Assembly: GCA_938092005.1 (NCBI GenBank)
Contig: CALKOU010000001.1
Coordinates: 62,001-126,000, forward strand
DNA length: 64,000 nt
Source of the DNA: an uncultured Flavobacteriaceae bacterium
GTDB taxonomy: Bacteria; Bacteroidota; Bacteroidia; Flavobacteriales; Flavobacteriaceae
Direction of reading: 5' to 3'
The notes under the pieces were generated by a model. That model was not told the DNA's origin, ran no database searches, and worked only from the letters and a program-made list of their open reading frames with translations. Below are positions 25,318 to 36,561 of the stretch, piece after piece (the stretch's first letter is position 1; each line of letters starts with the position of its first letter). Position numbers and translations under genes: made by a program.

Positions 25318-26181
25318 ATGAAAAGAACATTCATCTTATTTATTGCAATTCCAGCACTACTTGCTTCTTGTGTGTCCCAAAAAAAATATACGGCACTTGA
25401 AGCAGACCATAAAGAAACCAAGGACCTCCTTAATTCAGCTACGGTTAAATTAAATTCGTGCATTGACGAAAAAGCTAAAAGTGATGCATCAGTTTCTGCA
25501 CTTCGTGATCAAATTACTTTCTTAAAAGCAAACAATCAAGAACTCATCAACAACATGGGAAACTTGACTACACTTTCGCAAAAAGGTGCTGAGAACTTAG
25601 AACGTTCTTTAGAGTCACTAAAGGAAAAAGATATGCGCATTACACGAATGCAAGACGCTGTAACAAGACGTGACTCCGTTACGCTTGCATTGGTTACCAG
25701 TCTAAAAGGTGCACTTGTTGACATTAACGACTCCGACATTGAAGTAAATGTTGAAAAAGGTGTGGTGTTTATTTCAATTTCTGACAAACTACTCTTTAGA
25801 AGTGGTAGTTATACCGTAACCTCACGTGCAAAAGAAGTACTTGGTAAAGTAGCACGTGTTATCAACGATAAAACTGATCTTGAATTTATGGTCGAAGGAC
25901 ATACCGACAACGTACCCGTTAAAAAAGACAGCAATGTTCTTGTAGATAACTGGGATTTGAGTGTGAAACGTGCAACGGCTGTTGTACGTATACTACAAAA
26001 AGACTTCTTAGTAGATCCAGCACGTATGACAGCTGCAGGGCGTAGCTCTTATATTCCACTAGAAGACAATACTACTGCTACTGGGCGTGCCAAAAATCGA
26101 AGAACACGTATAGTTGTGCTTCCTAAATTAGATCAATTCTTTGACTTACTAGAAAAAGGTATGGAAGCTGCTTCGAAGTAA
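25318..26181 (+). CDS. OmpA-family lipoprotein
   Basis: The track ORF starts at 25186, but the ATG at 25318 gives a proper lipoprotein signal (MKRTFILFIAIPALLASC, lipidated Cys18), for 287 aa. A coiled coil spans about residues 25-110 (ALRDQITFLKANNQEL...). The OmpA C-terminal peptidoglycan-binding domain covers about 150-270, with EGHTDN, NWDLSVKRA and GRAKNRRTRI including the Asp and Arg that hold diaminopimelate. It should sit in the outer membrane and tie it to the cell wall. A strong terminator follows, so it is monocistronic. Confidence 0.93.
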   Translation: MKRTFILFIAIPALLASCVSQKKYTALEADHKETKDLLNSATVKLNSCIDEKAKSDASVSALRDQITFLKANNQELINNMGNLTTLSQKGAENLERSLESLKEKDMRITRMQDAVTRRDSVTLALVTSLKGALVDINDSDIEVNVEKGVVFISISDKLLFRSGSYTVTSRAKEVLGKVARVINDKTDLEFMVEGHTDNVPVKKDSNVLVDNWDLSVKRATAVVRILQKDFLVDPARMTAAGRSSYIPLEDNTTATGRAKNRRTRIVVLPKLDQFFDLLEKGMEAASK

Positions 26182-26202
26182 TACAGCTTTTAAAAATATT
26201 AC

Positions 26203-26249
26203 AAAACCACTAGGTCATGAGCTTGTCATATGATCTAGTGGTTTTTTTT
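26203..26249 (+). terminator. Rho-independent terminator of the OmpA-like gene
   Basis: A 16-base stem, AAAACCACTAGGTCAT (26203-26218) with ATGATCTAGTGGTTTT (26230-26245), has one G-U wobble and continues into a T-run. This is the strongest terminator in the window. Confidence 0.9.
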
Positions 26250-26297
26250 ATGCAGATATTAAGATTGACTAACCATACATTTTTTTAAAATCAAATG

Positions 26298-26339
26298 TCA
26301 GGTCGAGTGAAATTCTGTAAGAATTTAGTATCGAGACTT
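26298..26339. repeat. degenerate flavobacterial GTCAGGTCGAG repeat
   Basis: GTCAGGTCGAGTGAAATTCT followed by AAGAATTTAGTATCGAGACT forms an imperfect palindrome with an AAATTCT/AGAATTT core. It resembles the dispersed GTCAGGTCGAG...TCGAGAC elements I know from flavobacterial genomes. It sits at the 3' end of uvrD and contributes its stop codon. Confidence 0.45.
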
Positions 26340-28647
26340 AAGTAACTACTTTGAGCTTTGCAAAGCGTAACAATACATTTTTTTCCCCGGAATGATCAAA
26401 GCGGATGAGTGCCTTTGCATCATTTCCAGCGCCATCGAGCTGTAAGACTGTACCAAACCCAAAACGGCTATGCGAAACACGTACCCCGTGCTGGATTTCT
26501 GATAAGTCTAGCGTAGGTGCAGCCTTAGCAGCTTTGTTTACAGCTTTCATTCGTGCTTTCGGAGGTACTGTTGTTGCAGTTGCGGGTTTCTTTTTAGCCA
26601 AAGGCTTGTAACGCACTCTATTGGGATCGGGTGCGTCAAAAACAGAAGTATCCACCAACGGTTTAAATGAATAATCATCTTGAACCACTTGGTTGTCGAT
26701 GTATGCTTCGTCAATCTCAGCTAAAAAACGACTTGGCTCTGCATCTATAATTTTTCCCCAACGGTAGCGTGAAAGCGTATAGGTTAAAGTTACCCGCTTT
26801 TCGGCTCGTGTAAGTGCAACATAAAATAGACGTCGTTCTTCTTCTAATTCAGCTCGTGTGTTGACACTCATGGCAGAAGGAAACAAATCTTCCTCCAAAC
26901 CAACAATATACACATTTGGAAACTCCAACCCCTTTGCCAAGTGAATGGTCATTAACGATACCGCATTTTTATCGTTCACCTCATTATCAAAATCAGTTGC
27001 CAGCGCAACATCTTCCAAAAAAGCTACCAATGAACCTGATTCGTCGGCAAGTTCGCGCTGCCCCTCAACAAAATCTTTGATTCCATTTAAAAGCTCTTCA
27101 ATGTTTTCAATACGCGTTACAGCCTCTGGAGTTCCTTCTTTTTTAAGTTCTGAAACCAACCCTGCTTTTTTGGTAACCATATCGGCTAATTCAAATGCGT
27201 CTAGGGATTCTAACTGCGTTTTAAACGACTCCATCATGGTATGGAAGTTCTGCAACTTTGCCCGTGTTCCTGCATTGATGTTGAGCGGAAGTTCCTGCAC
27301 TTTTGCAAGCACCTCATATAGCGTCATATCGTTTGTATTAGCGGCAACGATAAGTTTATTAATCGTTGTTTGGCCAATCCCCCGCATGGGATAATTAATA
27401 ACCCGCTTAAGACTTTCTTCATCGCTAGGATTAATAAGAAGACGTAAATATGCCAGCACATCCTTAATTTCTTTACGCTGGTAAAACGAAACCCCACCGT
27501 AAACCCGGTATGGAATATTTCGTTTACGCAACGCATCTTCCATGGAACGAGACTGTGCATTGGTGCGGTACAAAATCGTGTAATGCTCATACCCCTGTTG
27601 GGTTTGCATGGCACGTTCAAAAATATCACCTGCTACATAACGCCCTTCTTCTCCGTCGGTTGGGCTTCGGTGTAAAATAATTTTATGCCCATCGGGGTTT
27701 TGCGTCCAAACATTCTTTTCCAGTCGGTTTTGATTATGCGCAATCAACGTATTTGCTGCTTGCACAATGGTGTTAGACGAACGATAATTTTGTTCAAGTC
27801 GATACACCACAGCGTCGTCGTAATCGCGCTGGAAATTTAGAATGTTTTGAATGTTTGCACCACGAAACGCATAAATGCTTTGAGCATCATCTCCTACGAC
27901 ACAAACATTTTGGTACTTGTCGGCTAATGCACGTACAATAAGGTATTGTGAGTGATTGGTATCTTGATACTCATCTACCAAAATGTAGCGAAAACGCTCT
28001 TGATATTTAGCCAGCACATCTGGAAAACGATTTAACAGTTCATTGGTCTTAAGGAGTAAATCATCAAAATCCATAGCACCTGCTTTAAAACAGCGATCCA
28101 CATACGCCTTGTATATGGTTCCCATTTCAGGACGCTTGGACTCACGGTCAGCTTCAACGAGTTCTGGATTGTTGTAGTAAGCACGAACCGTAATCAAGCT
28201 ATTTTTAAAGGAGGATATGCGCGAACGTATTTGCTTGACCTTATAAAGGTCTTTATCCAGATTTAATTCTTTGATAATAGCACTCAACAAACGTTCAGAA
28301 TCTTGTGTGTCGTATATGGTAAAACTGGAAGGATAGCCTAAACGATCTGCTTCTGCACGAAGAATTCGTGCAAACACAGAGTGGAACGTACCCATCCATA
28401 AATTCTTTGCTTCACTCTCCCCTACAATTTGTGCAATGCGTTCCTTCATCTCACGAGCTGCCTTGTTGGTAAAGGTTAAAGATAAAATGGAAAATGCATC
28501 CACTCCTTGTTGCAGTAAGTATGCAATTCGATAGGTAAGCACGCGTGTTTTGCCAGAGCCTGCACCTGCAATAACCATTAACGGCCCATCTTTGTGAACG
28601 GTTGGTTTTTGCTGCGCTTCATTAAGTAGCTTGAGGTAGTCTTCCAA
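26338..28647 (-). CDS. uvrD: ATP-dependent DNA helicase UvrD/PcrA
   Basis: The track starts at 28683, but homologues begin near (M)EDYLKLLNEAQ. TTG at 28645-28647 would make a 769-aa protein of that type; ATG 28683 adds 12 hydrophobic residues and is less likely. Superfamily 1 motifs are clear: Walker A AGAGSGKTRVL, motif II DEYQDTN, VGDDAQSIYAFRGA, QNYRSS, and VSLMTIHLAKGLEF. The PcrA-type C-terminal domain (GVRVSHSRFGFGTVLQLDG) that binds RNA polymerase is present. It unwinds DNA in excision and mismatch repair. The gene is divergent from recG. Confidence 0.95.
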   Translation of the reverse strand: MEDYLKLLNEAQQKPTVHKDGPLMVIAGAGSGKTRVLTYRIAYLLQQGVDAFSILSLTFTNKAAREMKERIAQIVGESEAKNLWMGTFHSVFARILRAEADRLGYPSSFTIYDTQDSERLLSAIIKELNLDKDLYKVKQIRSRISSFKNSLITVRAYYNNPELVEADRESKRPEMGTIYKAYVDRCFKAGAMDFDDLLLKTNELLNRFPDVLAKYQERFRYILVDEYQDTNHSQYLIVRALADKYQNVCVVGDDAQSIYAFRGANIQNILNFQRDYDDAVVYRLEQNYRSSNTIVQAANTLIAHNQNRLEKNVWTQNPDGHKIILHRSPTDGEEGRYVAGDIFERAMQTQQGYEHYTILYRTNAQSRSMEDALRKRNIPYRVYGGVSFYQRKEIKDVLAYLRLLINPSDEESLKRVINYPMRGIGQTTINKLIVAANTNDMTLYEVLAKVQELPLNINAGTRAKLQNFHTMMESFKTQLESLDAFELADMVTKKAGLVSELKKEGTPEAVTRIENIEELLNGIKDFVEGQRELADESGSLVAFLEDVALATDFDNEVNDKNAVSLMTIHLAKGLEFPNVYIVGLEEDLFPSAMSVNTRAELEEERRLFYVALTRAEKRVTLTYTLSRYRWGKIIDAEPSRFLAEIDEAYIDNQVVQDDYSFKPLVDTSVFDAPDPNRVRYKPLAKKKPATATTVPPKARMKAVNKAAKAAPTLDLSEIQHGVRVSHSRFGFGTVLQLDGAGNDAKALIRFDHSGEKNVLLRFAKLKVVT

Positions 28648-28728
28648 AACAATTATTTTAAAGTGAAAATAACCAAACAACAACGGTTGATAAAGCAGCG
28701 CAACAAATAGTTATTAACAGGAAACTAC

Positions 28729-28736
28729 TATCTTCG
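28729..28736 (+). promoter_or_regulatory. variant -7 element of recG
   Basis: TATCTTCG differs from TAnnTTTG by one base and ends five bases before the recG ATG. Confidence 0.35.
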
Positions 28737-28741
28737 TTTTT

Positions 28742-30841
28742 ATGTCTGCATTATTGCAAAAACCGATTGATTATTTGAAGGGAGTTGGTCCTAACAGAGC
28801 ACAATTACTTAAAAAAGAATTGGGGCTGCATACGTTGCAAGACCTGCTGTATTTCTTTCCGCATCGTTATATAGACAGAAGCAAGTACTATACCCCTGGA
28901 CAATTACCCCAAACAACCGCCGATGTTCAGGTGTTGGGAACCATTACTCACATCGAAACCGTAAAACAAAAGCGTGGTAGCCGTTTGGTGGCTACGTTTT
29001 CAGATGGGCAACATAGCATGGAACTGGTTTGGTTCAGAGGTCATCAATGGATTCAAAAATCGCTACAGCGCAATACCCCATACATGGCTTTTGGCAGACT
29101 TAACTGGTTTGGAAAAAAGTGTTCCATTCCACACCCAGAGCTTGAGCTAGTTGAAGATCACGAAAAACGAAAAGGCAACTTTCAGGCCGTTTATCACAGT
29201 ACCGAAAACCTTAGTAAAAGTGGTATCTCACAACGGGTATTGCGTCAAATTGTAGCCCATTTGTTTGATGAAATACAAAACAAAGTACACGAAGTTTTAT
29301 CAGATGAAATGCGCAATAAATATCGTTTGATCGAAAAAAACAAAGCACTTCACGCCATCCATTTTCCAAAGTCACAAGAAGGGTTAGCGCAAGCGCAATA
29401 TCGAATGAAATTTGAAGAGTTGTTTTTTGTTCAACTTCAATTAGGCTTAAAAAAACGTCATCGAAAAGAACGCTTAAAAGGGATTCCATTCCCAAAAATT
29501 GGTTCGCTGTTTAATACTTTTTTTCACGACTACTTACCCTTCCCATTAACGGAGGCACAAAAGCGCGTAATTCGTGAAATTCGCACTGATTTAAACAGCT
29601 CCGCACAAATGAATCGGTTATTGCAGGGAGATGTTGGTTCTGGAAAAACAATAGTTGCAGTGCTTTGTATGCTCATGGCTTTAGACAATACCATGCAAGC
29701 CACCTTGGTTGCGCCAACCGAGATTTTAGCGCAGCAACATTACAGTACAATTCATGCATTGCTTGAACCCCTTGGTATCGAAGTTGGGCTTTTAACAGGT
29801 TCGAAAACAAAAAAAGAGCGTGCACCTTTGCTTGAACAATTAGCAAGTGGGCAATTGCAAATTCTTATTGGCACTCATGCTGTATTCGAAGAGCCTGTTA
29901 CTTTTCATCAATTGGGATTAGCGATAATAGATGAACAGCACAGATTTGGCGTGGCACAACGTGCCAAATTATGGCGAAAAAATAGCATTCCGCCTAACAT
30001 ATTGGTAATGACGGCTACCCCTATTCCAAGAACCTTAGCCATGACTGCCTATGGGGATTTGGATTTGTCGGTAATCGATGAACTTCCGCCAGGAAGAAAA
30101 CCCATCACAACCCTTCACAGATTTGACAGTAAGCGGTTGGCGGTGTTTCAATTTATGCGTGAAGAAATCAGTAAAGGGCGGCAAGTATATGTGGTATATC
30201 CACTAATTCAAGAATCTAAAGCATTGGATTACAAAGATTTGATGGATGGCTATGAAAGCATTGTTCGTGATTTCCCAATGCCAGATTATCAGGTAAGCAT
30301 CGTGCATGGTAAAATGAACGCCAAGGATAAGACATATGAAATGGAGCGCTTTGCATCTGGAAAAACACAAATCATGGTCGCCACAACGGTTATTGAAGTA
30401 GGCGTAAATGTTCCCAACGCCAGCATCATGATTATTGAGAGTGCCGAGCGTTTTGGACTATCGCAACTGCATCAATTAAGAGGACGTGTAGGTCGTGGAG
30501 CAAATAAAAGCTATTGTATTTTAATGACGGGTTCTAAGTTAAGTCAAGATGCACAAACCCGCATACAAACCATGGTCAGAACACAAGACGGCTTTGAATT
30601 GGCAGAAGTGGATTTGTCACTACGAGGACCTGGCGATGTCATGGGCACACAACAAAGCGGCGTACTCCCCTTCTTAATCGCTGATCTAAAAAAAGACGTA
30701 GACATCCTTAAAACCGTGCGACATGCTGTTGACGAATTGCTTCAAAACGATCCAGAATTGAAAGGTCAAACAAGCGCAAACGTAAAGATGGCACTTAGCT
30801 TATCTCAACAAGGAAAAAGTATTTGGAAGTACATCGGATGA
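28742..30841 (+). CDS. recG: ATP-dependent DNA helicase RecG
   Basis: The 699-aa protein carries the N-terminal wedge OB domain, starting with LQKPIDYLKGVGPNRAQLLK and YFFPHRYIDRS. The SF2 helicase core follows: GDVGSGKTIVAVL (Walker A), DEQHRFGV (DExH), TATPIPRTLAMTAYGDLD, and QLRGRVGRG. The C-terminal TRG-like region is present. RecG remodels stalled replication forks and Holliday junctions. Length and motifs are normal. It is monocistronic, with pheT 48 bases downstream behind its own promoter. Confidence 0.97.
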   Translation: MSALLQKPIDYLKGVGPNRAQLLKKELGLHTLQDLLYFFPHRYIDRSKYYTPGQLPQTTADVQVLGTITHIETVKQKRGSRLVATFSDGQHSMELVWFRGHQWIQKSLQRNTPYMAFGRLNWFGKKCSIPHPELELVEDHEKRKGNFQAVYHSTENLSKSGISQRVLRQIVAHLFDEIQNKVHEVLSDEMRNKYRLIEKNKALHAIHFPKSQEGLAQAQYRMKFEELFFVQLQLGLKKRHRKERLKGIPFPKIGSLFNTFFHDYLPFPLTEAQKRVIREIRTDLNSSAQMNRLLQGDVGSGKTIVAVLCMLMALDNTMQATLVAPTEILAQQHYSTIHALLEPLGIEVGLLTGSKTKKERAPLLEQLASGQLQILIGTHAVFEEPVTFHQLGLAIIDEQHRFGVAQRAKLWRKNSIPPNILVMTATPIPRTLAMTAYGDLDLSVIDELPPGRKPITTLHRFDSKRLAVFQFMREEISKGRQVYVVYPLIQESKALDYKDLMDGYESIVRDFPMPDYQVSIVHGKMNAKDKTYEMERFASGKTQIMVATTVIEVGVNVPNASIMIIESAERFGLSQLHQLRGRVGRGANKSYCILMTGSKLSQDAQTRIQTMVRTQDGFELAEVDLSLRGPGDVMGTQQSGVLPFLIADLKKDVDILKTVRHAVDELLQNDPELKGQTSANVKMALSLSQQGKSIWKYIG

Positions 30842-30842
30842 A

Positions 30843-30872
30843 TTGTGTACTAAAAACATCGGTGTATCTTTG
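30843..30872 (+). promoter_or_regulatory. promoter of pheT
   Basis: TTG at 30843-30845, 19 bases of spacer, TATCTTTG at 30865-30872, and ATG 17 bases later. This is one of the two best full matches to the Bacteroidetes promoter in the window. Confidence 0.75.
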
Positions 30873-30889
30873 CTACTCAAATAATAATC

Positions 30890-33298
30890 ATGCACATTTC
30901 GTTCAACTGGCTCCGTGATTTCATTCAAACCGACTTAAGCGCTTCGGATACAAGCACCATACTTACAGATTTGGGCTTAGAAGTTGAGGGAATTGAACAG
31001 TATCAATCCATTCCAGGAGGTCTTGAAGGTGTTGTTATTGGAAAAGTTCTATCCTGTGAAAAACATCCCAATGCAGACAAATTAAAAATCACGCAAGTTG
31101 ATATTGGTGAAGATGCACCCGTTCAAATTGTTTGTGGTGCACCTAACGTAGCTGCGGGGCAAACCGTTCCCGTTGCCACTGTTGGAACCAAACTTTATAC
31201 AAGCACTGGAGAATCCTTTGAAATTAAAAAGAGTAAAATTAGAGGAGCGTCAAGTCATGGGATGATTTGTGCTGAGGATGAATTGGGACTTGGTCAAAGC
31301 CATGACGGCATTATGGTTCTTGAAAACCATCACAAAGCAGGAAAACCTTGCAAAGATGTTTTTGAAATTGTAACGGACGAAACTTTTGAAATTGGATTAA
31401 CACCTAATCGCTCCGATGCGATGAGTCACTATGGCGTAGCGCGTGATTTACGTGCTGCTTTATCGCAAAGAGAAGACACAACAACCTTAATAACCCCTTC
31501 AATCAGTTCGTTTCATACTGACAACTATAAAGGAGCCATCAAGATTGATGTTTGTGATTATGATGCTGCACCGCGTTACTGTGGGTTACGCATTTCTGGG
31601 GTTGAAGTAAAACCTTCTCCCGAACATATTCAACATCGCTTAAAAGCAATTGGATTAAAACCTATCAATAATATTGTAGATGCGACAAACTACGTGTTGC
31701 ATGAACTCGGACAACCCTTACATGCTTTTGATGCAGCAAAAATAGGTAGTGGTGTGGTGCGTGTTCAAAAACTTAAAGAAGGAACACCGTTTGTTACCCT
31801 CGATGGTGTAGAACGAAAACTCAGCAGCGAAGACTTGGTTATTTGTAACGGAGACACCCCCATGTGTCTTGCAGGTGTTTTTGGCGGGTTTGAGTCGGGT
31901 GTTACAGCGCAAACAACAGAAATCTTTCTGGAAAGCGCTTATTTTGATCCCGTAAGTATTCGTAAAACAGCAAAACGCCACGGACTTAGCACGGATGCAT
32001 CCTTTAGGTACGAACGCGGCATTGATATTGAGTTGGTTAAATATGCACTCAAGAGAGCAGCTATCCTTATTCAAGAAGTTGCTGGTGGTGTTGTTAGTTC
32101 AGAAATCATTGACGAATATCCCAATAAGCATGAGCCCCATCAAGTACTGTTAAAATACGACTACATAAATGCGCTGATTGGTCACGAGATTCCTAGAGAA
32201 AAAATCAAGAAAATCATACAGGACTTAGATATCAAAATTGCGCATGTTACGGAAACATCGGTTGGCTTGGAAGTTCCCACCTATCGTGCTGACGTACGTC
32301 GTCCGGCAGATATTGTTGAAGAAGTGTTACGCGTGTATGGCTATAACAACATTCCTACTGGAAATAAACTTAACAGCTCTATTCCAGACACCATTAAAAA
32401 CAAGCAGCACAGACTGCAAACACGTATTGCACAGCAACTTGTTGCGCAAGGGTTTTACGAGATTTACAACAACTCGTTAACCACTCCAAAACACGGACAT
32501 GATGTAGATAGCATGGTACAAATCCTAAATCCATTGAGCAGCGAGCTTTCGGTTATGCGTACTAATCTTATTTATGGCATGTTGGAAGCGGTGCAATTTA
32601 ACAGCAACAGACAGCAACAAAATTTACGCTTTTTTGAATTTGGAAACAGCTATCATAAAACAAGCAACGGAACAAATCAAGTTTCCACACTTGGGCTTAT
32701 TGTAACCGGAAATCAGTTGCAGAATAGCTGGACATCAACAGAACAAAAATCCGACTTTTTCTTTATGAAAGGAGTCGTCAACGCATTGTTGGACAGGCTT
32801 GGTCTTAACGCCAAAGAAACCCCGAGTAAGAATCCATTTTTTAAAGAAAGCATTGATCTTAGTATAGGACAGACAATAATTGGCACCTACGGCTGGGTAA
32901 ACACATCACACTTTGAATCTCTTTCTATTGATCAAGATGTGTTTGCATGTACGTTAGCGATCGAAACGCTTTCAACTTATGTGAAAGAAAATATTAAAGT
33001 CAAAACGTTATCAAAGTTTCCTTCTGTGTCTCGTGATCTTGCACTATTGGTTGATCAAAGCACAACATTTGAAGAGTTGTATCAAATTGCATTCAAGACA
33101 GAAAGAAATTTATTGGAAGCCGTTGGCTTATTTGATGTGTTTACAGGAAAAGGAATACCTGAAGGAAAAAAATCATATGCATTAAACTTTAGACTTGGGG
33201 ACAAGCATAAAACACTTACCGACAAGCAGATTGATAAAACCATGCAACGAATTGCACAGCAATACAACAAACAGCTAGGTGCAGAACTGAGACAGTAA
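30890..33298 (+). CDS. pheT: phenylalanine-tRNA ligase beta subunit
   Basis: The 802-aa protein starts MHISFNWLRDFIQTDLS. It then shows a tRNA-binding OB domain (VIGKVLSCEKHPNADKLKIT), the B3/B4 editing domain (TNYVLHELGQPLHAFDAAKI), B5, the catalytic-like core, and a C-terminal ferredoxin-fold anticodon-binding domain (FPSVSRDLALLVD). It forms the heterotetramer with PheS that charges tRNA-Phe. PheS is not adjacent, as is common in Bacteroidetes. Length is typical. It has its own full promoter. Confidence 0.97.
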   Translation: MHISFNWLRDFIQTDLSASDTSTILTDLGLEVEGIEQYQSIPGGLEGVVIGKVLSCEKHPNADKLKITQVDIGEDAPVQIVCGAPNVAAGQTVPVATVGTKLYTSTGESFEIKKSKIRGASSHGMICAEDELGLGQSHDGIMVLENHHKAGKPCKDVFEIVTDETFEIGLTPNRSDAMSHYGVARDLRAALSQREDTTTLITPSISSFHTDNYKGAIKIDVCDYDAAPRYCGLRISGVEVKPSPEHIQHRLKAIGLKPINNIVDATNYVLHELGQPLHAFDAAKIGSGVVRVQKLKEGTPFVTLDGVERKLSSEDLVICNGDTPMCLAGVFGGFESGVTAQTTEIFLESAYFDPVSIRKTAKRHGLSTDASFRYERGIDIELVKYALKRAAILIQEVAGGVVSSEIIDEYPNKHEPHQVLLKYDYINALIGHEIPREKIKKIIQDLDIKIAHVTETSVGLEVPTYRADVRRPADIVEEVLRVYGYNNIPTGNKLNSSIPDTIKNKQHRLQTRIAQQLVAQGFYEIYNNSLTTPKHGHDVDSMVQILNPLSSELSVMRTNLIYGMLEAVQFNSNRQQQNLRFFEFGNSYHKTSNGTNQVSTLGLIVTGNQLQNSWTSTEQKSDFFFMKGVVNALLDRLGLNAKETPSKNPFFKESIDLSIGQTIIGTYGWVNTSHFESLSIDQDVFACTLAIETLSTYVKENIKVKTLSKFPSVSRDLALLVDQSTTFEELYQIAFKTERNLLEAVGLFDVFTGKGIPEGKKSYALNFRLGDKHKTLTDKQIDKTMQRIAQQYNKQLGAELRQ

Positions 33299-33322
33299 TT
33301 GTGTTTACCCGTCGTTAAACAA

Positions 33323-33352
33323 TTGATTGTTTGATAGTTATGTGTATATTTG
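33323..33352 (+). promoter_or_regulatory. promoter of the 214-aa membrane protein gene
   Basis: TTG 33323-33325, 19-base spacer, TATATTTG 33345-33352. The predicted RNA start near 33357 excludes the track start at 33350 and supports ATG 33365. Confidence 0.7.
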
Positions 33353-33364
33353 AGGGTTGCTAAA

Positions 33365-34008
33365 ATGAAAAATATGTTTGCGTCTACGGATATTCATCAG
33401 AAATTAAATACGATTAAAGCGGTTGATCGTCAGCCAATACCTACTACATCACAAAATGGGTTTGATATTGATAAAATAGACGGAACTCGCGTATATCATA
33501 TCAGTCAAATAAAGAAAATTTGCATTGACTATAGGTTGCGATTTTTAGATGCAACGCTATTCAAAGGAAGTTTTCCTGTTGAAGCTATAGATCAAATTCA
33601 AGCCATAGAAAACGCTCACAACACAACACTTCGAGATTTAAAAATAATGGCGCCTTCTAAGTTGTTTAAACTTGAAAATGCAGATGACCCCTTGTTGTTT
33701 GCTCCCATGGGAAATGGATATTATTATTTAATTCATCAATGGGGAGACGACCTTCATCCACTTCGAAAAGCAATGGTTTGGCCGTTTAAGAATATCATTA
33801 CCATGTGTGTTTCATTGCTGGTGATAAGTTTTTTGCTCAGTTTTTTTGTACCCATAAGCTTGTTTACCCCTAACCCAACAACAAGCCACTTTATCATGAT
33901 TTATTTTTTCATGTTTAAATCTGTTGCGGCCATCGTAATCTATTACACGTTTGCGCGTGGAAAAAATTTTAACCGTGCTATTTGGAATAGCAAATATTAC
34001 AACAACTA

Positions 34009-34009
<1 letters not shown>
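33365..34009 (+). CDS. hypothetical membrane protein
   Basis: The track start (TTG 33350) lies inside the promoter, so I use ATG 33365 (214 aa). I do not recognise the family. Residues 1-130 are soluble; two membrane segments follow (IITMCVSLLVISFLLSFFVP and MIYFFMFKSVAAIVIYYTFA), then a short basic tail ending KYYNN. The soluble part contains FAPMGNGYYYLIHQWGDDLH, rich in aromatics. The gene overlaps the DUF2007 gene by one base (TAATG), so the two are translationally coupled. A stress or envelope role is possible but not shown. Confidence 0.75.
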
Positions 34010-35834
<1,825 letters not shown>

Positions 35835-35845
35835 TTAATTTTTTG

Positions 35846-35853
35846 CAAAAATA
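35846..35853 (-). promoter_or_regulatory. -7 promoter element of the ABC-F gene
   Basis: Reads TATTTTTG on the minus strand, 14 bases before the ATG and directly after the terminator of the upstream aldolase gene. Confidence 0.6.
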
Positions 35854-35854
35854 T

Positions 35855-35883
35855 AAAAGCCCACAGAACTTCTGTGAGCTTTT
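35855..35883 (-). terminator. terminator of the SDR-aldolase operon
   Basis: AAAAGC-C-CACAG pairs with CTGTG-A-GCTTTT with one mismatch; in the minus direction the stem ends in TTTT. It separates the aldolase gene from the ABC-F promoter. Confidence 0.65.
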
Positions 35884-35903
35884 TACATATGATTCGTTAT
35901 GAA

Positions 35904-36557
35904 TTAGTTTCCCTTCTTGTGATCCGCTAAAAATTTTGCAAGACCAATATCTGTAAGGGGATGTTTTGCCAAACCTACAATTGCACTTAAGGGACCAGTC
36001 ATGACATCAGCGCCAATGTGTGCACAATCAATAACGTGCATGGTGTGGCGTACAGAAGCTGCTAGGATTTCGGTTGTGTAATCGTAGTTATCATAAATAT
36101 TTCTGATGTCTTCAATAAGCTGTAACCCATCTGTTGAAACATCGTCCAAACGTCCAATAAATGGTGAAACATAGGTTGCTCCTGCCTTCGCTGCCAAAAG
36201 CGCCTGACCAGAAGAGAACACCAATGTACAGTTTGTTTTAATGCCTTTATCCGAAAAATACTTAATCGCTTTAATCCCCTCAAGAATCATTGGGATTTTA
36301 ACTACAATTTGTGGATGTAGGGCTGCAAGTGCCTCCCCTTCTGCAATCATGCCCTCAAAATCGGTGGCAATCACTTCAGCAGAAACATCTCCTTCTACAA
36401 TATCACAAATAGCTTTGTAGTGGGCAATGATGTTATCCTGCCCGGTAATGCCTTCTTTGGCCATTAAAGACGGGTTTGTAGTTACCCCATCTAATATACC
36501 TAAGGATTGTGCTTCTTTGATTTGATCTAAGTTGGCGGTGTCGATAAAAAACTTCAT
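35904..36557 (-). CDS. fructose-6-phosphate aldolase / small transaldolase
   Basis: The 217-aa protein begins [16 protein letters not shown] and has [13 protein letters not shown] and [10 protein letters not shown] with the Schiff-base Lys87. It then has [19 protein letters not shown]-like motifs (here [20 protein letters not shown]). This is the short TalC/MipB/FSA subfamily. In Bacteroidetes it usually serves as transaldolase in the pentose phosphate pathway, exchanging dihydroxyacetone between sugar phosphates; aldolase activity on fructose-6-phosphate is the alternative. It follows the SDR gene by four bases and ends in a terminator. Confidence 0.93.
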   Translation of the reverse strand: MKFFIDTANLDQIKEAQSLGILDGVTTNPSLMAKEGITGQDNIIAHYKAICDIVEGDVSAEVIATDFEGMIAEGEALAALHPQIVVKIPMILEGIKAIKYFSDKGIKTNCTLVFSSGQALLAAKAGATYVSPFIGRLDDVSTDGLQLIEDIRNIYDNYDYTTEILAASVRHTMHVIDCAHIGADVMTGPLSAIVGLAKHPLTDIGLAKFLADHKKGN

Positions 36558-36561
36558 ATGT

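Noticed and set aside
33297-33326. Weak inverted repeat AATTG...CAATT after pheT as a terminator
   Set aside because: The stem has a bulge and no continuous T-run, and it overlaps the -33 box of the next gene.
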